From positions 1 through 6,955 of the forward strand of contig CANRMU010000049.1 of NCBI GenBank assembly GCA_947631895.1: 6,955 nt of DNA, written 5' to 3'. Numbering within the stretch: the stretch's first letter is position 1; each line of letters starts with the position of its first letter. A program made the translations under genes and the position numbers. The stretch is from an uncultured Bacilli bacterium. GTDB lineage: Bacteria > Bacillota_I > Bacilli_A > RF39 > UBA660. Below are positions 1-5,334 of the stretch, one piece after another. The notes beneath the pieces were generated by a model. That model saw nothing but the letters and a program-made list of their open reading frames with translations, was not told where the DNA came from and did no database searches.

Positions 1-29
1 AAATATTGAATTAAAATATAGAGACTTTT

Positions 30-473
30 TTAATAATTCAAATCCTTAATAAGACCACTGTGCAAATAGTGATTTTTATAATTATATTTAAATATTAATT
101 TTTCATTTTCATACAATTCTTCAGATATTAATTTAGCTTGGGAATCTTTTTGATATGTATAACATATCTCTTTATCATTAAATAAAAATTCATATTTAAA
201 TTCAACTATTTCATCAACAAAATCACCATTTAAATAATATGCATATAAAAGATTATCAATCCTATGATTATCTGTAAGATGAGTTGTTATATCCATTATT
301 GCTGCCCCTAAATTACTTTTTCCTGAATTATTAGGACCATAAATTAACATTTTGTTTACTAAATTATTTTTAATTAAATATTGATTAAATCCATAATCTC
401 TAATTTTAGAAAAATCTAAAACAATTTTTTCTTTAAAATTTTTAAAATTTTTCACGCTAAAACTTTTTAACAT
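30..473 (-). pseudogene. AAA_15-like ATPase, N-terminal part only (premature stop)
   Basis: The 147 visible residues are the N-terminal half of an ABC/SMC-like AAA ATPase. The start (SFSVKNFKNFKE) is the typical opening strand of AAA_15/OLD/RloA-type proteins, and Walker A is GPNNSGKS at residues 46-53. A predicted beta-rich segment follows. No Walker B, signature motif or D-loop is present, and relatives I know of run to roughly 350-450 residues, so the TAA at 30-32 is premature. After the stop, only the -1 frame is open to the window edge (about 15 codons from base 45 down), which suggests a one-base loss near the stop, but that stretch is too short to prove it. The ATG at 471-473 is supported by GGAGG at 481-485 with 7 bases spacing. 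It follows a possible mini-ORF. Family members are often in defence or accessory loci, but no partner is visible here, so function is unassigned. Confidence 0.7.
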
Positions 474-545
474 TAAATTACCTCCATAAATAAAAAGAAT
501 TTTTAATTATTTTTATTATTTTCTTTAGGAATATTAATTTTAATA

Positions 546-608
546 TTATTCTTTTGCTAGTTCTTCTGCTTCTTTTAAAAACTCTTTCATAAATCCTAAA
601 TTACTCAT
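546..608 (-). CDS. Possible 20-codon mini-ORF upstream of the ATPase
   Basis: This short frame begins with ATG at 606-608 and ends with TAA at 546-548. It encodes a charged, probably helical peptide beginning MSNLGFMKEF and rich in Glu and Lys. It lies about 19 bases downstream of the expected transcription start of the extended -10 promoter at 634-639, so it would be the first start codon in that transcript. The Shine-Dalgarno match is weak (GAAAG repeats at 617-625), unlike the strong GGAGG sites elsewhere in the window. It could be a leader peptide, a small gene or the residue of a decayed gene. I recognise no family, and a chance ORF of this length in AT-rich DNA is quite possible. Confidence 0.3.
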   Translation of the reverse strand: MSNLGFMKEFLKEAEELAKE

Positions 609-633
609 AAATTAAACTTTCTTTCTAAATATT

Positions 634-664
634 ATTATAACACACATTTTAAAAATAAAAACAA
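634..664 (-). promoter_or_regulatory. Promoter with extended -10 for the mini-ORF/ATPase transcript
   Basis: On the minus strand a perfect TATAAT at 634-639 is preceded by TG plus one base (TGTTATAAT), an extended -10 element. The -35 is poor: TTGTTT at 659-664 gives a 19-base spacer, and GTTTTT at 657-662 gives 17. An extended -10 usually tolerates a weak -35. Transcription would start near base 627. The upstream T-rich half is also the U-tract of the receiver gene's terminator, so the two signals share DNA. Confidence 0.6.
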
Positions 665-703
665 AAAATAAAAACAAGAGTTATAATTGTTCAATCTCTT
701 GTT
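657..703 (-). terminator. Intrinsic terminator of the phosphorelay operon
   Basis: On the minus strand, AACAAGAG (696-703) pairs perfectly over 8 bp with CTCTTGTT (673-680) across a 15-base loop. A long T-rich tract (TTTATTTTTTG and onwards, 672 downward) follows at once. The upstream arm lies inside the last codons of the receiver gene and the stop codon falls in the loop. This is a good rho-independent terminator for the kinase-HPt-receiver transcript. Confidence 0.7.
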
Positions 704-1070
704 CTTTTCTTTCATAAAAATTTTTAATAGAATCTAATACTCTATTCATATTATCAATAGTAAATGGTTTACTTAAAACATCTAATATTGGATAACTAAA
801 TGCTTTATCAATAGTATCTTTATTATCATCACCAGTAATTATAACAACTGGTATTTTTCTTATTAAATTATTTTCTTTTAAATAATTTAATACTTCAAAA
901 CCATTTGATTCTGGCATATTTAAATCTAATAAAATAGCATAAACATCATTATCTTTTAAAATATTAATAGCACTTTTACCATCACGAGCTTTAGTTATTG
1001 GAAATTTATTATTTAAACTATGTTCAATAAAATTTAATACAATTTCTGAATCATCAACCGCTAAAATCAT
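681..1070 (-). CDS. Single-domain response regulator (receiver only)
   Basis: This is a 129-residue stand-alone CheY-like receiver. The fold markers are all present: acidic pair D6-D7, phosphoacceptor D49 in LLDLNMPESNG, switch threonine T79 in IITGDD, and K101 in the SKPF motif. There is no DNA-binding, enzymatic or RNA-binding domain after the receiver, only a short charged tail (KNFYERKEQEIEQL). Its ATG at 1068-1070 overlaps the HPt stop as ATGA, and GGAGGAG at 1075-1081 lies inside the HPt 3' end, so translation is probably coupled. By position and family knowledge it should be the last phosphoacceptor of a relay running from the hybrid kinase through the HPt protein. Output would be by protein-protein contact, with an unknown partner. 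The transcript ends at the hairpin overlapping its last codons. Confidence 0.92.
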   Translation of the reverse strand: MILAVDDSEIVLNFIEHSLNNKFPITKARDGKSAINILKDNDVYAILLDLNMPESNGFEVLNYLKENNLIRKIPVVIITGDDNKDTIDKAFSYPILDVLSKPFTIDNMNRVLDSIKNFYERKEQEIEQL

Positions 1071-1432
1071 AATTCTCCTCCAAAGTATTCATTTAATAAA
1101 TTATAAATATTATTAATAGTATTTACTAATTCTTCAAAATGACTTTCAATAAATTCTCCATCACTTTCTTTTCCTTTTAATTCATGTTCTAAGAAAACAT
1201 TAGCTTCATTCATTAAACCAAAATATTTAGATTCACTTTTCATACTATGAGCTAAAATAGCATAATTTTCATAATCATGATTATTTTTGTAATTTTCTAA
1301 TTCTTTTTCTTTACTTAATAATGAATCAAAATATTCTTTTAAGCCATCATTGTAACCGTCCATATCTCCCCATATTTCTAAGCCAGCATTCACATCTACC
1401 CCATGGCTTTTTAATAAATCAACATTCATCAT
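1067..1432 (-). CDS. HPt-domain histidine phosphotransfer protein
   Basis: This 121-residue, helical, soluble protein has the HPt signature [12 protein letters not shown], with the phosphorylatable histidine at H62. The lysine at 65 and glycine at 72 sit where HPt domains normally have them. In the family, such proteins carry phosphate between the receiver of a hybrid kinase and a separate response regulator; here the two partners are the flanking genes. The start at 1430-1432 overlaps the kinase TGA stop as ATGA. GGGAGG at 1439-1444 gives 6 bases spacing to the first of two adjacent ATG codons; the second (1427-1429) is equally in frame and cannot be excluded. The region before H62 (residues 1-50) is acidic. 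The TGA stop overlaps the receiver start in the same 4-base fashion. No ATPase or catalytic domain is present. Confidence 0.88.
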   Translation of the reverse strand: MMNVDLLKSHGVDVNAGLEIWGDMDGYNDGLKEYFDSLLSKEKELENYKNNHDYENYAILAHSMKSESKYFGLMNEANVFLEHELKGKESDGEFIESHFEELVNTINNIYNLLNEYFGGEL

Positions 1433-3288
1433 TTTTTACCTCCCTTTAAAAATTTATTGATTGTTTTATTTAACATATCTCGATCAATTGGCTTTGATAA
1501 ATAACCATTAAATCCTGCCTGTAAATATTTTTCTTCCATACCTTCTATAGCATCTGCTGTTAAAGCTATAACTGGTGTCCTAAATTTTTTTAACGTTTTT
1601 AAATCATTTAATGTTTCAACTCCATTTTTCTTAGGCATCATTATATCCATAAAGATTAAATCAAAATCTTGTTTTTTAACTTCATCTATTGCCGCATAGC
1701 CACTTTCACAAGTAACTACATCAAACTTATAATCTTTCATTAATTGAACTGCAACTTTTAAATTTATTTTTGAATCATCGACTATTAATACTCTTTTTCC
1801 TTCATAAGTTTTAACTTGACCATTAACAGTTTCTTCTTCTTTAACATCTTCTTCCATTCTAACAATTTCTTGTTCTAAATAAATTCTAAAAATTGAACCT
1901 TCACCAAATTTACTATAAACAGTAATTTTTCCACCCATCATTTCTACTAAATTTTTAGTAATGGCAAGTCCTAAACCAGTTCCTTCAATAGTTGTATTTT
2001 TATCTTCATCAATTCTTTCAAATTTTCTAAATAAATGTTTTAAATCATTTTCTTTAATCCCTCTTCCAGTATCTTTTACCGAAATGTATAATACTGATTT
2101 ACGTTTTGCTATATCATTAACACAAGTAACATGTAAAACAATTTCTCCTTTATCAGTATATTTAGCCGCATTAGTTAAAATATTTAAAACAATTTGTTTT
2201 AGTTTACCTACATCACCTTTTAAAGTACCTGGTAAATCAGGGGTAAAATAAGTTTTAAATTCTATTGGTTTTTCTCTTATTCTTGGAATTACTAATTTAC
2301 CCAAAGATTCTAAAACTTCTTTTGGATTATATTCTTTTAAAATTATTTCCATTTTATTTGCTTCAATTTTAGATATATCTAATATTCCATTAACAATCTC
2401 TAATAAATTATGGGAAGCATCTACAATATCATTAGCAAAACCTTTAGCATCACTATCCAAATCTTTATTATCTAATAAACATTCACTAAAACCAACAATC
2501 GCATTTAGAGGTGTTCTTATTTCATGTGACATATTTGATAAGAAATCAGTTTTAGCTCGATTAGCTTTTTCAGCTTGTTCTTTAGCCATATTAAGTTGTT
2601 CAATCATTTTAATATCAGGATTTTCAATTGTAAAATACATAATAAATGAAACTATTGTCATTGGAAAAGTAATTAATAATAAATTTATTCCAAAAACTCC
2701 TAAAAACATTTCAATAAATAAAAGTAAAACAAAAATCATAAGTGGGATAGCCTTTGATTTTTTTATTTTTTTAAAATAAATTATAACTAGTATTACATCT
2801 AACAAAACTAACAAAATGCACCAAAAATACATAAAACTACTTCCAGCACCAAAAGAACCAGTTAGTTTACCATTATCAAATTTATGTTGTATAGGTAATA
2901 TAAAAATCAAAATTGGAATAAAAAGCAATGAAATAGATACTAACCATTTCTTAGTTAAAAATTTCAAGTTAAAAAATTTAGCTTTAACATCATTTTTAAT
3001 AATAACTAAAATATAAACAGTATGAAGAAAAATCCAAATACTATTAAAAGAATAATATAATTTTTCTGAAAAAGTTATTATAGTTTCATTGCCACTATAT
3101 GCATTTAAATAAAAGAATAATTCGCCAATCAATGAAATAATATTACTTATTAATAAAGCACTATATATGCTATTTTCTTTCGTTAATATTCTTTTTTTAG
3201 GAAAATATAAGCATGCTAGTAATATACATAATAACATTGAAACAATATTTACTGTTATAGAAATAAGTCTTAAATCATCCATATTCAT
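1429..3288 (-). CDS. Hybrid sensor histidine kinase with 7TM N-terminal sensor
   Basis: This 619-residue membrane kinase starts the relay. About seven hydrophobic helices (near residues 7-28, 42-63, 78-98, 115-134, 152-172, 181-200 and 202-221) form the sensor, like the 7TM sensor class of histidine kinases, with almost no extracellular domain. A signalling helix at 223-246 leads to HisKA, with the phospho-histidine H255 in [14 protein letters not shown]. The ATPase has an N-box ([12 protein letters not shown]369/N373), G1 DTGRG (406-410), an F-box (LFRKFERID, 419-427) and G2 GTGLGLAI (436-443). A linker rich in Glu precedes a C-terminal receiver (497-613) with D504/D505, phosphoacceptor D548, T577 and K599. 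All catalytic residues are intact. The ATG at 3286-3288 is preceded by AGGGTGA at 3293-3299. The ligand is unknown. The gene overlaps the HPt gene by 4 bases, so kinase, HPt and receiver are co-transcribed. Confidence 0.93.
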   Translation of the reverse strand: MNMDDLRLISITVNIVSMLLCILLACLYFPKKRILTKENSIYSALLISNIISLIGELFFYLNAYSGNETIITFSEKLYYSFNSIWIFLHTVYILVIIKNDVKAKFFNLKFLTKKWLVSISLLFIPILIFILPIQHKFDNGKLTGSFGAGSSFMYFWCILLVLLDVILVIIYFKKIKKSKAIPLMIFVLLLFIEMFLGVFGINLLLITFPMTIVSFIMYFTIENPDIKMIEQLNMAKEQAEKANRAKTDFLSNMSHEIRTPLNAIVGFSECLLDNKDLDSDAKGFANDIVDASHNLLEIVNGILDISKIEANKMEIILKEYNPKEVLESLGKLVIPRIREKPIEFKTYFTPDLPGTLKGDVGKLKQIVLNILTNAAKYTDKGEIVLHVTCVNDIAKRKSVLYISVKDTGRGIKENDLKHLFRKFERIDEDKNTTIEGTGLGLAITKNLVEMMGGKITVYSKFGEGSIFRIYLEQEIVRMEEDVKEEETVNGQVKTYEGKRVLIVDDSKINLKVAVQLMKDYKFDVVTCESGYAAIDEVKKQDFDLIFMDIMMPKKNGVETLNDLKTLKKFRTPVIALTADAIEGMEEKYLQAGFNGYLSKPIDRDMLNKTINKFLKGGKK

Positions 3289-3305
3289 ATAATCACCCTA
3301 TAGTA

Positions 3306-3334
3306 ATTGTAACAAATATTTAAAAATGTATAAA
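3306..3334 (-). promoter_or_regulatory. Candidate promoter of the phosphorelay operon
   Basis: On the minus strand TACAAT (3306-3311) is preceded by TG plus one base, an extended -10. TTTATA (3329-3334, four of six matches to TTGACA) lies 17 bases upstream. A start near base 3299 would leave a very short leader that begins at or just before the AGGGTGA ribosome site. No operator-like palindrome is evident next to it. Confidence 0.45.
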
Positions 3335-3355
3335 GTTTTTTTTTAATAAACAAAT

Positions 3356-3384
3356 AATTTCTTATCATCTATGTAAAAGAAATT
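3356..3384 (-). terminator. Weak candidate terminator after the AMP ligase
   Basis: AATTTCTT and AAGAAATT form an 8-bp inverted repeat around a 13-base loop, 24 bases after the ligase stop codon. It is followed on the minus strand by a T-rich but interrupted stretch (ATTTGTTTATT). The stem contains only two G:C pairs, so termination would be inefficient and some read-through into the kinase operon is possible. Confidence 0.3.
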
Positions 3385-3407
3385 GCAATTAGAACTAATT
3401 TATTCTT

Positions 3408-4850
3408 CTATAATTTAATATGTATTTTTTTAGCCAATTCCATACCTCTTGCAATATCACTCTCCATTTTTTTCAAATTAGGCTTCCCACTTGCTAAATA
3501 TGGTAAATCTTCTTTTATAATTATATCCTGTGGAAAAGCATAATTTGGTAGTTTATTACGACATGCCTCTATAACTTTTTTTCTTACATCTTCAGTATTA
3601 TATTTTTTATCTACAACAATGCATGCAGTTGGAACAAAATATTCATCATGATTTTTATCTGGAGCACTAACTACTGAAACTTTGATTACACCTGGTACTT
3701 CTGAAATGATATTTTCTAAGACAACTGGATATACTTTCTCGCCTGTATAAACAAAAATAAATCTTTTTATTCTTCCTGTAACTGAAACAAATCCTTTTTC
3801 ATTAATTATTCCTAAATCTCCTGTATGTATCCAAGTTGAGCCATCTTGATGTTGTTTTAATACTTCTTTTGTTAATTTTTGATCATTATAATATCCTATC
3901 ATTTGAGTATAGGATTTAATACATATTTCCCCTTCTTCATTATATGATAATTCTTCTAAAGTATCAGGATTAAAAATACCAACAGTTGTTTTAACTAATG
4001 GAATGCCTATTGTTCCAGAAATTGCGGTTTCTTTATTCATTCGCATTACAGCAGATGAAGAATTTTCCGTACATCCATAACCATAGCCTAAATAAGTTGG
4101 CAAAAATTCTTTTGCTCTTTTTTCAAATTGAGGAGTAATACTTTCTCCACCAATTCCAGCGGTTTTAATAAAGCTCTTAATGTCATCTTTAGTTAATCCA
4201 CTATATATTAATAAATCTATTAAAGCTGATACTAAACATAAATGATTAGGTTTTTCTTCCATAAATAACTTAGCAAAATTTTGAGGCTCAGGCATTTTTC
4301 TTAAAACATTCACCATTCCAGCACATAATGCTAAATGACTACTTGATATAGCGGCAGAAGCTGAAAATAAAGACCATATTCTTAACCATTTATCTCCTAC
4401 ACTATAATCTAAATCAGAATTTAATAATTGATGAACCATAATATTAAAATCATTATCATTTAACATAACGTTTTTAGGTTCACCAGTGGAAGAACCTCCA
4501 GTTTTAGAAATAAATAATAAATCTTTTGGGGAACGATTAATTTGTGGTAATTCAAAATTATTTCCTTTACTTAAAAATTCAGTCCAACTAATCGTTCTTT
4601 TATCATTAGTAAGATTTGGATTTGAACTAACATTAATAATATTTTTAATATGTGTATTTTTATATATGCTTTCTTCCATTTCTAAAGTGAAGTAATCATT
4701 AGATACAAAAAAATAATCGGTTGGTAAATTGTTTATTGTAGAGCATAAAGTATTAATAGGTGTATTTGGTATTGTAAATGATACTGCACTTCCAGAAGAA
4801 CACGCCCCATACAATAAATATACTTCATGAGCCGTATCAGATGCAACATT
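3408..4850 (-). pseudogene. AMP-dependent acyl ligase, C-terminal piece (frameshifted)
   Basis: This frame holds most of an adenylate-forming (ANL) enzyme, which activates a carboxylic acid with ATP to an acyl-AMP and then passes it to CoA or a carrier. Counting from the TTG at 4812-4814 it has 468 residues: the P-loop motif KTGGSSTGEPKNV (104-116), the YGYGCTE motif (244-250), the ATP-ribose aspartate in HTGDLG (D333), the hinge GRIKRF (347-352), and a C-terminal catalytic lysine in PYLASGKPNL (K444). Sequence continuity extends upstream of the TTG: NVASDTAHEVYLL reads in this frame from about 4850 and joins the N-terminal piece. The TTG has no ribosome site and is really an internal leucine codon. 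The lysine-glycine usual after the P-loop proline is KN here. The substrate cannot be named; a medium- or long-chain fatty acid is a guess from the superfamily. Confidence 0.8.
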
Positions 4851-5212
4851 CCAACAATAATTTTTCCTTTTTTTGCACCTATTTGATACAAAGATTTAGC
4901 TGTTTTATCAATCATCTCAAATAAATCCTGATAAGTAATAATCCCATCACTACAATCAATAGCAGGCAAATTCATATTTTTTTCATTCATTTTTTTCAAA
5001 AATTCAGTTGCAGTCATATTAGGCATTTGTGCTGTTATATATTTATCGTCATAAAAAGCAAGTGCTGGTTTATCAATACTAGGATATCCTGTCATAGGGC
5101 CTAAAATATCCCCATTTGATATTTTTTTTAAATAAATATCTCTTAAGTCTTTTTCTTTTTCATTTAATTTGTTTAACTTTTCTTTTAATAATATTAAATC
5201 TTGTTTTTCCAC
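4733..5212 (-). pseudogene. AMP-dependent acyl ligase, N-terminal piece (frameshifted)
   Basis: Residues 1-121 are the genuine N-terminus of the ligase. A charged helix is followed by GPMTGYPSIDKPALAFY, a conserved opening in a group of bacterial acyl-CoA ligases, and then by ITYQDLFEMIDKTAKSLYQIGAKKG, the usual start of the ANL core. After G121 the frame turns into unrelated residues and stops at 4733-4735. The true continuation lies in the -1 frame from about 4850. Frame-corrected, the two pieces give 601 residues, a normal length for this group. The start is GTG at 5210-5212, fixed by AGGGAGGT at 5219-5226. It is a single gene set off by a terminator upstream and a gap downstream. If the lesion is real, only a truncated, inactive N-terminal fragment is made. 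Confidence 0.8.
4848..4874 (-). other. Frameshift junction in the ligase
   Basis: On the minus strand the reading IIVG ends at GGA (4850-4852), and NVASDTAHEV continues when base 4850 is read again as the first base of AAT. Inserting one base, for example making GGAATG into GGAAATG, restores a single frame. An A7 run (4868-4874) in the phase A_AAA_AAA and an A5 run (4861-4865) lie just upstream, so slippage sites are available. A shift at either run would replace KIIVG with NYCW-type residues, which fits the family less well than a junction at 4850. The -1 frame is closed by TAA at 4896-4898, which bounds the possible site. Confidence 0.75.
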
Positions 5213-5218
5213 TTTAAA

Positions 5219-5226
5219 ACCTCCCT
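5219..5226 (-). promoter_or_regulatory. Ribosome binding site that fixes the ligase GTG start
   Basis: AGGGAGGT on the minus strand stands 6 bases before the GTG at 5210-5212. No ATG lies at a suitable distance in this frame, and residues right after the GTG already form a coherent charged helix. This is the only non-ATG start I find convincing in the window. Confidence 0.75.
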
Positions 5227-5239
5227 ATTACATCTTAAG

Positions 5240-5268
5240 TATATAATAATAACTTTAATGTTTAAACA
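5240..5268 (-). promoter_or_regulatory. Putative ligase promoter region with a 10-bp palindrome
   Basis: The short gap between the upstream terminator and the ligase ribosome site must hold any ligase promoter. TATATA (5240-5245) or overlapping TATTAT (5243-5248) could serve as -10, but no good -35 lies 16-18 bases upstream. A perfect palindrome TGTTTAAACA (5259-5268) covers the expected -35 position and could be an operator. The assignment is weak. Confidence 0.25.
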
Positions 5269-5299
5269 CCACTTTACACAAATTTTACATTAATTAATT

Positions 5300-5334
5300 A
5301 AAAAATTGATACATATATGTACCAATTTTTTATT
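5300..5334 (-). terminator. Strong hairpin terminator of the surface protein gene
   Basis: The 30-base inverted repeat at 5301-5330 starts right at the stop codon. On the minus strand AAAAATTGGTACAT pairs with ATGTATCAATTTTT, with a single G:U wobble, and ends in TTTTTT. The same position is an A:C mismatch in plus-strand RNA, so the hairpin is better formed for the minus-strand transcript. It separates the surface protein gene from the ligase. Confidence 0.75.

Noticed and set aside
1067..1432. Mycoplasma-type code with TGA as tryptophan
   Set aside because: TGA stops close the kinase and HPt genes exactly at ATGA overlaps with the next start, and visible tryptophans (for example in EIWGDMD) are TGG.
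681..1432. Spo0B/Spo0F-type sporulation relay
   Set aside because: The phosphotransfer protein has the HPt signature rather than the Spo0B fold, the kinase is a hybrid, and no Spo0A-like regulator is present.
1961..2251. Open frame of 96 codons on the plus strand
   Set aside because: It lies entirely antisense to the kinase ATPase domain, whose motifs are intact; it has no ribosome site or recognisable domain and is a shadow of the AT-rich coding strand.
2816..3016. Plus-strand frame of 66 codons opposite the kinase membrane region
   Set aside because: It is antisense to the hydrophobic helices of the kinase and shows no gene signals.
4486..4695. Plus-strand frame of 69 codons with a hydrophobic C-terminus
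   Set aside because: It is antisense to the ligase P-loop region; the hydrophobicity comes from the complementary codons.
4812..4814. TTG as a true start for the C-terminal ligase piece
   Set aside because: No ribosome site precedes it, and conserved-looking ligase sequence (EVYLLYGA) continues through it from upstream, so it is an internal leucine codon.
4868..4874. Programmed -1 frameshifting at the A_AAA_AAA run in the ligase
   Set aside because: The phase fits a slippery heptamer, but a shift there replaces the expected hydrophobic strand KIIVG with RKNYCW, I see no stimulatory structure, and this enzyme family is not known for recoding. A lost base near 4850 fits better.
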